The notes under the pieces are model-generated. The model was not told the origin of the DNA, ran no database searches, and saw nothing but the letters and a program-made list of their open reading frames with translations. The position numbers and the translations under genes were made by a program. From NCBI RefSeq assembly GCF_002575655.3, contig NC_053039.3, forward strand, positions 380,409,633 through 380,473,632: DNA of 64,000 nt. The letters run 5' to 3'. Origin of the DNA: Aegilops tauschii subsp. strangulata (lineage: Eukaryota; Streptophyta; Magnoliopsida; Poales; Poaceae). Shown here in pieces: positions 11,057 through 23,363 of the stretch. Position 1 is the first letter of the stretch. Each line of letters begins with the position of its first letter.

Positions 11057-11632
11057 ATGTCGACAAGCTCGGTTAGGTCATCGTTCGGCGGCCGTTCGGT
11101 GGTGGTGCCGCTCATAAGATGCCCTCTTTGCACTGCTCGTGTGAAGTTCTATGTGTCGAACACGGAGAAGCACGAGGGCTGGGTCTTCTACAGGTGTCCT
11201 GTTAGTGTAAGTCATTTTTGCTAATTTTGGTGGATTTTTTGTGGAAGTTGTGATGGTGATTTCTGGCGTCTGTTCTTTTCATTTGATCTTCAGGACCATT
11301 TCTGGCATTGGGAGTTGGAGTATGTTGGCTACTTGCTGGATAATCACTTTCTCGTTGGCAATGAAGCCGTAGATGCATTAGGAGCTGCAGAGGATAAGAG
11401 GGAAGAGCTGATGCGAGCAAGGAATCGAAGATATGCAGGTGGAGGTGCAGTAGATCTTCCAGGCTTTGAAGATGGAAGAAGATCTGCAGGTGGAGGTGCA
11501 GCTCAAATCTCCAATCAGCAAGCAGAGGCACTCATAGGTTTAGCCAATCAAATATTGGTGATGATGAAGGCACTGGTGGCAGCACTCATTGTAGTTGCAG
11601 TGCTGCTAGGCATTTCTATGCTGAAGAAGTGA
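11057..11632 (+). CDS. GRF-type zinc-finger protein with C-terminal membrane segment, carried by the MULE
   Basis: Two exons are read: 11057-11206 and 11294-11632, joined in phase 0 (donor GTAAGT at 11207, acceptor CAG ending 11293). They give a 162-residue protein. Residues about 20-60 match a zf-GRF finger: RCPLCTARVKFYV, then GWVFYRCP, then DHFWHWELEYV. The fourth zinc-binding Cys that usually precedes F-W-x-W is not present. The last 30 residues (ILVMMKALVAALIVVAVLLG and a KK end) form a single hydrophobic segment, suggesting a tail-anchored membrane protein. The start is the first ATG after a pyrimidine-rich leader (10860-11050) with CTGCTTGCCGCC repeats. No stop or frameshift breaks it. 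GRF fingers bind nucleic acid in known proteins; the role here is unknown. It lies inside the TIRs and is convergent with the transposase. Confidence 0.75.
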
Positions 11633-12244
11633 TGGAGTTGATGCAGTGTTTGCAGTAGCATGCTGCCTAGTTTGTTAGGAGATGAACTGGTAGTTGATGT
11701 AGTTTGTTTGGAGATGAACTGGTAGTTGATGCCTAGTCTGTTATGTGATGCTTTTGCATTGTAAGTCTGAAGTTGATGTAGTTTCCACTTTGCAGTTGTA
11801 GTTGATGTAGTTATCCAGCATTCTAAGTGATGCTTTTGCCACCATGTAAGCAAGTGCCTATCTTTTACTGCAAATGGAAGTTAATTTGGCAAGTGTCTAT
11901 CTTTTACTACAAATGCAAGTTGATTCTATGTACATCTTGCTGTCATATGAAGTTAATGTGGTGCAAGTTATCATCTTGCTGTCATATGAAGTTAATGTGG
12001 TGCAAGTTATCATCTTGCTGTCATATGAAGTTTGCCAACAATTCAGAACATAACACTATCTGGGAAGTACCAACAATTCAGAACATAACCAACATTCACT
12101 TACAAAATGATCTAGGAAGTACCAAAATTCAGAACATATCCAGCATTCAGTTACAAAATGATCAACAATTGATCCATACTCATGTGTACACATCAGTGTG
12201 GATCAATTATAACATTTCTCATGCCTTGGAGTTTAAAAAGTACA
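11633..12244. other. Spacer between the two convergent MULE genes
   Basis: Holds the presumed 3' ends of both genes. It contains a 39-bp tandem repeat (11933-12032) and several copies of AATTCAGAACATAAC. No coding region is supported. Confidence 0.6.
11933..12032. repeat. 39-bp tandem repeat, about 2.6 copies
   Basis: Units start at 11933, 11972 and 12011 with CATCTTGCTGTCATATGAAG. The first two are identical over 39 bp and the third is partial. Confidence 0.9.
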
Positions 12245-14585
12245 TCATCTGAAGATGTCAAACATTGAAGTGCCTCTGGTATTACTGGGAAGCACAAGAT
12301 CATCATCTGAATCAGGCTCTGGACCTGCAGGCCTCTTGCCAAGAGCAATACCTATTAGCCTCATTTCCTCCTTCCTAGCCTCAGCAGCAGCTACCCTGTC
12401 TGCTCTTTTTCTTGCTGCTGCAGCTTCTTTCTCTGCTCTCTTCTTTGCTGCAGCTTCCTCCTTTTCAGCCTTCTTCTGAGCTTGCTGCCTTGCTTTATTC
12501 TCAGCAGCCACAGCTTTCTTGGTCTCCATAATGATCTGCCTTGTTTCTTCCTTAGCCTTCTTTGCTATTGCAGCTTCTTCTTTTCTCTTCTCTCTCTTCT
12601 CAGCTTGTGACTTCCTCTTCCTCTCTGCTTCCAATGCTTTCTTCTCCTCTTGCTGATGTCTCTTCCTGGCAGCTTCCTCTGCTTTCTTTTGTTGTTCCTC
12701 CCTTCTTGCTGCAAGAAGTGCTTCCTTCTTATCTTCCAGTTCTTTGTCTCTCTGCCTCTTGAGGAGAAGCAATTTTTTGGCCAAGTCACCTTGCTGGATT
12801 GTGCTTGAGCTCCCATTGTTGCTGGATTGTGCTGTAGCTCCCATGGTTTGATTGAGCATGGCCCTTGCAGCACATATGAAAGTTGATTCTGGTATAGGCC
12901 CTGATGCAACCACTCTTGGAAGAGGCCTCTGGATGGCAAAAGTACATATGAAAGTTCAGAATAACATGTTTTATCTATGAAGTTAACATCAATTGCATGA
13001 AAGAAGCACATTAACTTACATTTTGAACCATATGATCAACCATAAGATCTTCTGCGACATGATTTTCTGGACAGTTGTGCTCCTGTTGAAGTGCAAGTAA
13101 TTTTGAATCATATCTTTGCAATGTGTATGATTAGGCAACAGTGCTAGAAAACCTTCAGTAGAAATGATGAAAGACATACCTGAGTAATGACTTGCTCATC
13201 ATCTCCTACATTTGGAGCACCTTCTGCATTACTAGCTTCCACATTTGGATCAACTTCCACATTTGGAGCACCTTCTGCATGTGGTTGTGGTGGAGCTTGC
13301 ACATTTGGAGGGGGCAGACCATCCTTGAGGTACTTACAGCCTTTGATGTTGTGGTCTGGCTCTCCACGATAGTTGCAATGCATGATCACACCATGCCTTG
13401 ACATTTTTTTGCCACCATTGCTGCAAGAAACTTCATGGGGGGCCTTTCTTCTGCTCTTGCATGGCCTGCCTACCTGCTTGGTGTACAATGATGGCTTGAT
13501 TGGGGGTCCATTCATCCTCTCCCATTCTGTCTTATCTCTGCAGGGATAGATGATGTTGTTGTATGCTTTCTTGAACATCCCAACAGAATAGCATTGGTTC
13601 ACCAGTAGGAGGGGATCAACTCTCTCATGTCTAGCACATGCTATAGCATGTACACATGGTGTGCCACCCTTCTGCCACCTCTTGCAGCTACACTCACTAC
13701 TGTGCCAGTCAACAATGTAGTCAGTCCCTCTATCACCAACCTGAAAGACTCCATCACCAGCCCCATCAGCATAACAGGTGTTTGCCCATTCAGTTAGCTT
13801 ATCAACCTTTTTCTTGATCTTAGGGCATATGTCTCCTTTCATCTTATCTCCTTCTATCTGCTTGTTGTAGTGCCTCTGCATCAATTGTTGTTTAATTCTT
13901 TCAAGCATTGATAATATTGGTAGCTCCCTAGCATCTAATATGTACCTGTCCATGTAAATGACACATCACTAAATATTTGAATAGAGTACCAGATAGCATA
14001 TGAGAACATGAGAGCAGTTGGTTCTTACTTGTTAAATACTTCACAATTGTTGTTGAGCAAGATATCACACTTGGGTAGATCACTTTGAAATGCCCTAACC
14101 CAAGTGTTAGGTTCAAGCTCATGCAACCATTTGTAGGCATCCAAGTTAATTTCCTTCATCTCAATCATGTACTGCTCATACTTCACAGTAGTGTTGCTTC
14201 TTGCTATCTTCCAAAGTTGATTCTTTAGTACATCACCTTTGAATTGCTGTTGGAAGTTTTGCCACATGTGCCTCACACAGAACCTATGTTCTGACTATGG
14301 AAACAACTCATCTACAGCATTTATTAGGCCCTGCAAAATAAGTAACAACTACGTCATATGGTACTGAACTAAATGAAATAAGGTCATCTACAGCAAGTTA
14401 TGAACATGAACATCATTTACCTTTTGTTTATCAGACATAATAGTCCATGGGTTGGTGTTGATGATGCCTAGATCATTCTTAAGCCTCTCAAGGAACCAAC
14501 ACCAGTTGGGCTTGTCCTCCACTTCAACCACAGCAACAGCAATAGGGAAAATACAATCATTTGAGTCAATTCCCATAGCAGTTAG
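12245..14585 (-). pseudogene. MULE (MuDR-type) transposase, C-terminal half
   Basis: Reading leftward, exons are 14585-14421 (rest of the DDE core, FPIAVAVVE and TIMSDKQK), 14330-14039 (EHRFCVRHMW block), 13945-13180 (zinc finger and tail), 13082-13020 and 12928-12245. Each junction has GT/AG ends and keeps the frame. The SWIM zinc finger is CSCKRWQKGGTPCVHAI. A later knuckle reads CNYRGEPDHNIKGC, where the second Cys is replaced by Arg. The last exon is about 190 residues rich in Lys, Glu and Ala, predicted as a long coiled coil, ending DIFR. A TAG at 14295-14297 interrupts the frame just before SEHRFC. Angela copy 2 cuts the gene at 14585. Intact relatives act in the nucleus, binding TIRs and cutting DNA. 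Confidence 0.85.
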
Positions 14586-16308
14586 TGTTGGGAATCGTGG
14601 CATAATTTAAAATTTTCCTACGCTCACCAAGATGCATCTATGGAGTCTACTAGCAACGAGGGGAAAGGAGTGGATCTACATACCCTTGTAGATCGCGAGC
14701 GGAAGCGTTCCAATGAACGTGGATGACGGAGTCGTACTCGCCGTGATCCAAATCACCGATGACCGAGTGCCGAACGGACGGCACCTCCGCGTTCAACACA
14801 CGTACGGTGCAGCGACGTCTCCTCCTTATTGATCCAGCAAGGGGGAAGGAGAGGTTGATGGAGATCCAACAGCACGACGGCGTGGTGGTGGATGTAGCGG
14901 GTCTCCGGCAGGGCTTCGCCGAGCTTCTGCGAGAGAGAGAGAGGTGTTGCAGGGGAGGAGGGAGGCGCCCAAGGCTTAGATCTTGCTGCCCTCCCTTCCC
15001 CCCACTATATATAGGGCCAAGGGAGAGGGGGGGGCGCAGCCTTGCCCCTTCCTTCAAGGAAGGGTGCGGCCAGGGGGGAGTCCTTCCCCCCCAAGGCACC
15101 TCGGAGGTGCCTTCCCCCTTTAGGACTCTCCCTTCTTTCTTATCTCTTGCGCATGGGCCTCTTGGGGCTGGTGCCCTTGGCCCATATAGGCCAAGGCGCA
15201 CCCCTTACAGCCCATGTGGCCCCCCGGGGCTGGTGGACCCCCTTGGTGGACCCCCGGACCCCTTTCGGCACTCCCGGTACAATACCGATAAAGCGCGAAA
15301 CCTTTCCGGCGACCAAAATAAGACTTCCCATATATAAATCTTTACCTCCGGACCATTCTGGAACCTCTCGTGACGTCCGGGATCTCATCCGGGACTCCGA
15401 ACAACTTTCGGGTTTCCGCATACATATATCTCTACAACCCTAGCGTCACCGGACCTTAAGTGTGTAGACCCTACGGGTTCGGGAGACATGCAGACATGAC
15501 CGAGACGCCTCTCCGGTCAATAACCAACAGCGGGATCTGGATACCCATGTTGGCTCCCACATGTTCCACGATGATATCATCGGATGAACCACGGTGTCGA
15601 GGATTCAATCAATCCGTATGCAATTCCCTTTGTCAATCGGTATGTTACTTGCCCGAGATTCGATCGTCGGTATCCCAATACCTTGTTCAATCTCGTTACC
15701 GGCAAGTCTCTTTACTCGTACCGCAATGCATGATCCCGTGACTAACGCCTTAGTCATATTGAGCTCATTATGATGATGCATTACCGAGTGGGCCCAGAGA
15801 TACCTCTCCGTCACACGGAGTGACAAATCCCAGTCTCGATCCGTGCCAACCCAACAGACACTTTCGGAGATACCCGTAATGCACCTTTATAGTCACCCAG
15901 TTACGTTGTGACGTTTGGCACACCCAAAGCACTCCTACGGTATCCGGGAGTTGCACGATCTCATGGTCCAAGGAAAAAATACTTGACATTGGAAAAGCTC
16001 TAGCAAACGAAACTACACGATCTTTTATGCTATGCTTAGGATTGGGTCTTGTCCATCACATCATTCTCCTAATGATGTGATCCCGTTATCAATGACATCC
16101 AATGTCCATAGTCAGGAAACCATGACTATCTGTTGATCAACGAGCTAGTCAACTAGAGGCTTACTAGGGACAGGTTGTGGTCTATGTATTCACACATGTA
16201 TCACGATTTCCGGACAATACAATTATAGCATGAATAATAGACAATTACCATGAACAAAGAAATATAATAATAACCATTTATTATTGCCTCTAGGGCATAT
16301 TTCCAACA
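14586..16308 (-). repeat. 3' LTR of Angela copy 2
   Basis: 1,723 bp. It is the downstream LTR because the element runs on the minus strand. A TATATATA box lies at 15006-15013. The polypurine tract is the complement of GTCTCCCACTTGCAC at 16309-16323. Confidence 0.94.
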
Positions 16309-16340
16309 GTCTCCCACTTGCACTAGAGTCAATAATCTAG

Positions 16341-19300
16341 TTACATTGTGATGAATCGAACACCCATTGCGTCCTGGTGTTGATCATGTTTTGCCCTAGG
16401 GAGAGGTTTAGTCAACGGATCTGCTACATTCAGGTCCGTGTGCACTTTACAAATATCTATGTCTCCATTTTGAACACTTTCACGAATGGAGTTGAAGCGA
16501 CGCTTGATATGTCTGGTCTTCCTGTGAAACCTGGGCTCCTTCGCAAGGGCAATAGCTCCAGTGTTGTCACAAAAGAGAGTCATTGGGCCCGACGCATTGG
16601 GAATCACCCCTAGGTCGGTAATGAACTCCTTCATCCAGACTGCTTCCTGTGCTGCCTCCGAGGCTGCCATGTACTCCGCTTCACATGTAGATCCCGCCAC
16701 GACGCTTTGCTTGCAACTGCACCAGCTTACTGCTCCTCTATTCAATATATACACGTATCCGGTCTGTGACTTCGAGTCATCCAGATCTGTGTCGAAGCTA
16801 GCGTCGACGTAACCCTTTACGACGAGCTCTTCGTCACCTCCATAAACGAGAAACATATCCTTAGTCCTCTTCAGGTACTTCAGGATATTCTTGACCGCTG
16901 TCCAGTGTTCCTTGCCGGGATTACTTTGGTACCTTCCTACCAAACTTACGGCAAGGTTTACATCAGGTCTGGTACACAGCATGGCATACATAATAGACCC
17001 TATGGCCGAGGCATAGGGGATGACACTCATCTGTTCTATATCTTCTGCCGTGGTCGGGCATTGAGCCGTGCTCAATTGCACACCTTGCAATACAGGCAAG
17101 AACCCCTTCTTGGACTAATCCATACTGAACTTCTTCAATATCTTGTCAAGGTATGTACTCTGTGAAAGACCAATGAGGCGTCTTGATCTATCTCTATAGA
17201 TTTTGATGCCTAATATATAAGCAGCTTCTCCAAGGTCCTTCATTGAAAAACACTTATTCAAATAGGCCTTTATACTTTCCAATAATTCTACATCATTTCC
17301 CATCAATAATATGTTATCCACATATAATATGAGAAATGCTACAGAGCTCCCACTCACTTTCTTGTAAACACAGGCTTCTCCATAAGTCTGTGTAAACCCA
17401 AACGCTTTGATCATCTCATCAAAGCGAATGTTCCAACTCCGAGATGCTTGCACCAGCCCATAGATTGAGCGTTGGAGCTTGCATACTTTGTTAGCATTCT
17501 TAGGATCGACAAAACCTTCCGGCTGCATCATATACAACTCTTCCTTAAGGAAGCCGTTAAGGAATGCCGTTTTGACGTCCATCTGCCATATCTCATAATC
17601 ATAGTATGCGGCAATTGCTAACATGATTCGGACAGACTTCAGCTTCGCTACGGGTGAGAAAGTCTCATCGTAGTCAACCCCTTGAACTTGTCGATAACCC
17701 TTAGCGACAAGTCGAGCTTTGTAGATGGTCACATTACCATCTGCGTCCGTCTTCTTCTTAAAGATCCATTTGTTTTCTATGGCTCGCCGCTCATCGGGCA
17801 AGTCAGTCAAAGTCCATACTTTGTTTTCATATATGGATTCTATCTCGGATTTCATGGCTTCTAGCCATTTGTCGGAATCCGGGCCCGCCATCGCTTCTTC
17901 ATAGTTCGAAGGTTCACCGTTGTCTAACAACATGATTTCAAGGACAGGGTTGCCGTACCACTCTGGTGCGGAACGTGTCCTTGTGGACCTACGAAGTTCA
18001 GTGGCAACTTGATCCGAAGCTTCATGATCATCATCATTAACTTCCTCCCCCGTCGGTGTAGGCACCACAGGAACATTTTCCCGCGCTGCGCTATTTTCCG
18101 ACTCGGAAGGGGTGACTATCACCTCATCAAGTTCCACTTTCCTCCCACTCAATTCTTTCGAGAGAAACTCCTTCTCTAGAAAGGACCCGTTCTTGGCAAC
18201 GAAGATCTTGCCTTCGGATCTGAGGTAGAAGGTGTACCCAATAGTTTCCTTAGGGTATCCTATGAAGACGCATTTTTCCGATTTGGGTTCGAGCTTTTCA
18301 GGTTGAAGTTTCTTGACATAAGCATCGCATCCCCAATTTTTAGAAACGACAGCTTAGGTTTCTTCCCAAACCATAATTCATACGGTGTCGTCTCAACGGA
18401 TTTAGACGGTGCCCTATTTAAAGTGAATGCGGCAGTCTCTAAAGCATAACCCCAAAATGAGAGCGGTAAATCGGTAAGAGACATCATAGATCGCACCATA
18501 TCCAATAGAGTGCGATTACGACGTTCGGACACACCATTTCTCTGAGGTGTTCCAGGCGGCGTGAGTTGTGAAACTATTCCACATTTCCTTAAGTGTGTAC
18601 CAAATTCGTGACTTAAATATTCTCCACCACGATCTGATCGTAAGAATTTTATTTTCCTGTCACGTTGATTCTCAACCTCACTCTGAAATTCCTTGAACTT
18701 TTCAAAGGTTTCAGACTTGTGTTTTATTAGGTAGACATACCCATATCTACTTAAATCATCAGTGAGAGTGAGACCATAACGATATCCTCCGCGAGCCTCA
18801 ACACTCATTGGACCACACACATCGGTATGTATGATTTCCAATAAGTTGGTTGCTCGCTCCATTGTTCCGGAGAACGGAGTCTTGGTCATCTTACCCATGA
18901 GGCATGGTTCGCACGTGTCAAATGATTCGTAATCAAGAGACTCCAAAAGTCCATCTGCATGGAGCTTCTTCATGCGCTTGACACCAATGTGACCAAGGCG
19001 GCAGTGCCACAAGTATGTGGGACTATCGTTATCAACTTTACATCTTTTGGTATTCACACTATGAACATGTGTAACATCACGTTCGAGATTTATCAAAAAT
19101 AAACCATTGACCAGCGGGGCATGACCATAAAACATATCTCTCAAATAAATAGAACAACCATTATTCTCAGATTTAAATGAGTAGCCATCTCGAATTAAAC
19201 GAGATCCAGATACAATGTTCATGCTCAAAGCTGGCACTAAATAACAATTATTGAGGTTTAAAACTAATCCCGTGGGTAGATGCAGAGGTAGCGTGCCGAC

Positions 19301-20323
19301 GGCGATCACATCGACCTTGGAACCATTCTCGACGCGCATCGTCACCTCGTCCTTTGCCAGTCTCCGTTTATTCCGTAGTTCCTGTTTTGAGTTACAAATA
19401 TGAGCAACCGCACCGGTATCAAATACCCAGGAGCTACTACGAGTACTGGTAAGGTACACATCAATTACTTGTATATCACATATACCTTGGGTGTTGCCGG
19501 CCTTCTTCTTGTCCGCTAAATATTTGGGGCAGTTCCGCTTCCAGTGACCACTTCCCTTGCAGTAAAAGCACTCAGTCTCGGGCTTGGGTCCATTCTTTGA
19601 CTTCTTCCCGGTAACTGGCTTACCGGGCGCGGCAACTCCCTTGCCGTCCTTCTTGAAGTTCTTCTTACCCTTGCCCTTCTTGAACTTAGTGGTTTTATTC
19701 ACCATCAACACTTGATGTTCTTTTCTGATCTCTACCTCAGCTGATTTCAGCATTGAATATACCTCGGGAATGGTCTTTTCCATCCCCTGCATATTGTAGT
19801 TCATCACAAAGCTCTTGTAGCTTGGTGGAAGCGACTGGAGGATTCTGTCAATGACCGCGTCATCCGGGAGATTAACTCCCAGCTGAGACAAGCGGTTGTG
19901 CAACCCAGACATTCTGAGTATGTGCTCACTAACAGAACTGTTCTCCTCCATTTTACAGCTGAAGAACTTGTCGGAGACATCATATCTCTCGACCCGGGCA
20001 TGAGCTTGAAAAACCAGTTTCAGCTCCTCGAACATCTCATATGCTCCATGTTTCTCAAAACGCTTTTGGAGACCCGGTTCTAAGCTGTAAAGCATGCCGC
20101 ACTGAACGAGGGAGTAATCATCAGCACGCTGCTGCCAAGCGTTCATAATGTCTTGGTTCTCAGGGATTGGTGCTTCACCTAGCGGTGCTTCTAAGACATA
20201 ATCTTTCTTGGCTGCTATGAGGATGATCCTCAGGTTCCGGACCCAGTCCGTATAGGTGCTGCCATCATCTTTCAGCTTGGTTTTCTCTAGGAACGCGTTG
20301 AAATTGAGGACAACGTGGGCCAT
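16341..20323 (-). pseudogene. Copia gag-pol polyprotein, Angela copy 2, one frameshift and one nonsense codon
   Basis: Starts at ATG 20323 (MAHVVLNFNAFLEKTK) and runs leftward with gag, zinc knuckle CFYCKGSGHWKRNC, protease FDTGA, integrase (HTDVCGPM, RSDRGGEY, GVSERRNR), RT and RNase H, ending VRFITM at 16341. A missing T near 18335, in a T/A run after LSFLK, shifts the frame. A TAG at 17115-17117 replaces the Gln seen in copy 1. The RT active box reads YVDN (17313-17324) instead of YVDD. The gag codon mutated to a stop in copy 1 (codon 55) is intact Glu here. About 1,327 codons if unbroken, the normal family size. Confidence 0.92.
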
Positions 20324-20565
20324 TTGATCTACAATACATAGTGTAAAGATTTTAGACTAAGTTCATGATAATTAAGTTCATATAATCAAATTATTTAATG
20401 AACTCCCACTCAGATAGACATCCCTCTCGTCATCTAAGTGAAACATGATCCGAGTTTAACTAGGCCGTGTCCGATCATCACGTGAGACAGACTAGTCAAG
20501 ATCGGTGAACATCTCCATGTTGATCGTATCTTCTATACGACTCATGCTCGACCTTTCGGTCCTCC

Positions 20566-20663
20566 GTGTTCCGAGGCCATGTCTGTACATGCTAGGCTCG
20601 TCAAGTCAACCTAAGTGTATTGCGTGTGTTCCGAGGCCATGTCTGTACATGCTAGGCTCGTCA
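20566..20663 (-). repeat. Duplicated leader motif in Angela copy 2
   Basis: Two copies 60 bp apart of the same roughly 38-bp block as in copy 1, with the CATGT-ACAG-ACATG inverted repeat, in the leader upstream of gag. Confidence 0.6.
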
Positions 20664-21623
20664 ACACCCGTTGTATTCGAACGTTAGGATCTATCACACC
20701 CGATCATCACGTGGTGCTTCGAAACAACGAACCTTCGCAACGGTGCACAGTTAGGGTGAACACTTTCTTGAAATTATTATAAGGGATCATCTTACTTACT
20801 ACCGTCGTTCTAAGCAAATAAGATGCAAAAACATGATAAACATCACATGCAATCATATAGTGACATGATATGGCCAATATCATCATGCTCCTTTGATCTC
20901 CATCTTCGGGGCACCATGATCATCTTCTTCACCGGCATGACACCATGATCTCCATCATCATGATCTCCATCATTGTGTCTTCATGAAGTCGTCACGCCAA
21001 TGATTACTTCTACTTGTATGGCTAACGCGTTTTAGCAACAAAGTAAAGTAAATTACATGGCGTTATTCAATGACACGCAGGTCATGCAAAATAATAAAGA
21101 CAACTCCTATGGCTCCTGCCGGTTGTCATACTCATCGACATGCAAGTCGTGATTCCTATTACAAGAATATGATCAATCTCATACATCACATATATCATTC
21201 ATCACATCTTCTGGCCATATCATATCACATATATCACTTGCTGCAAAAACAAGTTAGACGTCCTCTAATTGTTGTTGCAAGTTTTACGTGGTTTGTAGGT
21301 TTCTAACAAGAACGTTTTCTTACCTACGTATGACCACAACGTGATTTGCCAATTTCTATTTACCCTTCATAAGGACCCTTTTCATCGAATCCGTTCCGAC
21401 TAAAGTAGGAGAGACAGACACCCGCTAGCCACCTTATGCAACTAGTGCATGTCAATCGGTGGAACCTGTCTCACGTAAGCGTACGTGTAAGGTCGTTCCG
21501 GGCCGCTTCATCCTACAATGCCGCCGAAACAAGAAACGACTAGTAGCGGCAAGAAGAATTGGCAACATCAACGCCCACAACTTCTTTGTGTTCTACTCGT
21601 GCATAGTAACTACGCATAGGCCT

Positions 21624-21637
21624 GGCTCATGATGCCA
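21624..21637 (-). other. Primer-binding site, Angela copy 2
   Basis: TGGCATCATGAGCC on the minus strand, one base from the 5' LTR. Identical to copy 1. Confidence 0.8.
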
Positions 21638-21638
21638 C

Positions 21639-23363
21639 TGTTGGGAATCGTAGCATAATTTAAAATTTTCCTACGCTCACCAAGATGCATCTATGGAGTC
21701 TACTAGCAACGAGGGGAAAGGAGTGGATCTACATACCCTTGTAGATCGCGAGCGGAAGCGTTCCAATGAACGTGGATGACGGAGTCGTACTCGCCGTGAT
21801 CCAAATCACCGATGACCGAGTGCCGAACGGACGGCACCTCCGCGTTCAACACACGTACGGTGCAGCGACGTCTCCTCCTTCTTGATCCAGCAAGGGGGAA
21901 GGAGAGGTTGATGGAGATCCAACAGCACGACGGCGTGGTGGTGGATGTAGCGGGTCTCCGGCAGGGCTTCGCCGAGCTTCTGCGAGAGAGAGAGAGGTGT
22001 TGCAGGGGAGGAGGGAGGCGCCCAAGGCTTAGATCTTGCTGCCCTCCCTTCCCCCCACTATATATAGGGCCAAGGGAGAGGGGGGGGGGCGCAGCCTTGC
22101 CCCTTCCTTCAAGGAAGGGTGCGGCCAGGGGGGAGTCCTTCCCCCCCAAGGCACCTCGGAGGTGCCTTCCCCCTTTAGGACTCTCCCTTCTTTCTTATCT
22201 CTTGCGCATGGGCCTCTTGGGGCTGGTGCCCTTGGCCCATATAGGCCAAGGCGCACCCCTTACAGCCCATGTGGCCCCCCGGGGCTGGTGGACCCCCTTG
22301 GTGGACCCCCAGACCCCTTTCGGCACTCCCGGTACAATACCGATAAAGCGCGAAACCTTTCCGGCGACCAAAATAAGACTTCCCATATATAAATCTTTAC
22401 CTCCGGACCATTCCGGAACCTCTCGTGACGTCCGGGATCTCATCCGGGACTCCGAACAACTTTCGGGTTTCCGCATACATATATCTCTACAACCCTAGCG
22501 TCACCGGACCTTAAGTGTGTAGACCCTACGGGTTCGGGAGACATGCAGACATGACCGAGACGCCTCTCCGGTCAATAACCAACAACGGGATCTGGATACC
22601 CATGTTGGCTCCCACATGTTCCACGATGATATCATCGGATGAACCACGGTGTCGAGGATTCAATCAATCCGTATGCAATTCCCTTTGTCAATCGGTATGT
22701 TACTTGCCCGAGATTCGATCGTCGGTATCCCAATACCTTGTTCAATCTCGTTACCGGCAAGTCTCTTTACTCGTACCGCAATGCATGATCCCGTGACTAA
22801 CGCCTTAGTCATATTGAGCTCATTATGATGATGCATTACCGAGTGGGCCCAGAGATACCTCTCCGTCACACGGAGTGACAAATCCCAGTCTCGATCCGTG
22901 CCAACCCAACAGACACTTTCGGAGATACCCGTAATGCACCTTTATAGTCACCCAGTTACGTTGTGACGTTTGGCACACCCAAAGCACTCCTACGGTATCC
23001 GGGAGTTGCACGATCTCATGGTCCAAGGAAAAAATACTTGACATTGGAAAAGCTCTAGCAAACGAAACTACACGATCTTTTATGCTATGCTTAGGATTGG
23101 GTCTTGTCCATCACATCATTCTCCTAATGATGTGATCCCGTTATCAATGACATCCAATGTCCATAGTCAGGAAACCATGACTATCTGTTGATCAACGAGC
23201 TAGTCAACTAGAGGCTTACTAGGGACAGGTTGTGGTCTATGTATTCACACATGTATCACGATTTCCGGACAATACAATTATAGCATGAATAATAGACAAT
23301 TACCATGAACAAAGAAATATAATAATAACCATTTATTATTGCCTCTAGGGCATATTTCCAACA
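21639..23363 (-). repeat. 5' LTR of Angela copy 2
   Basis: 1,725 bp, upstream LTR of the minus-strand element. It ends at the GTTAG duplication in the transposase gene. Confidence 0.94.
22059..22066 (-). promoter_or_regulatory. TATA box of Angela copy 2 5' LTR
   Basis: TATATATA at the same LTR position as in copy 1, next to C/G runs. It would drive transcription leftward through the element and on toward the 3' half of the MULE transposase. Confidence 0.65.

Larger units (their letters stand above)
14586..23363 (-). mobile_element. Angela/WIS/BARE-1-type Copia LTR retrotransposon, copy 2, complete, very young
   Basis: 8,778 bp on the minus strand with LTRs of 1,723 and 1,725 bp. The perfect target-site duplication is GTTAG (14581-14585 and 23364-23368). 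LTRs differ by only about five substitutions and two extra G bases by eye, so insertion is recent. Same internal layout as copy 1. It sits inside the MULE transposase coding sequence; removing it and one GTTAG restores the transposase reading frame across the junction (GQLLT then AMGID). Its own polyprotein has one frameshift and one stop. Confidence 0.95.

Noticed and set aside
12565..13011. Overlapping minus-strand frame rich in Lys and Arg at the transposase 3' end
   Set aside because: Out of frame with the spliced reading that links the zinc finger exon to the coiled-coil exon with GT/AG sites. It is a shadow.
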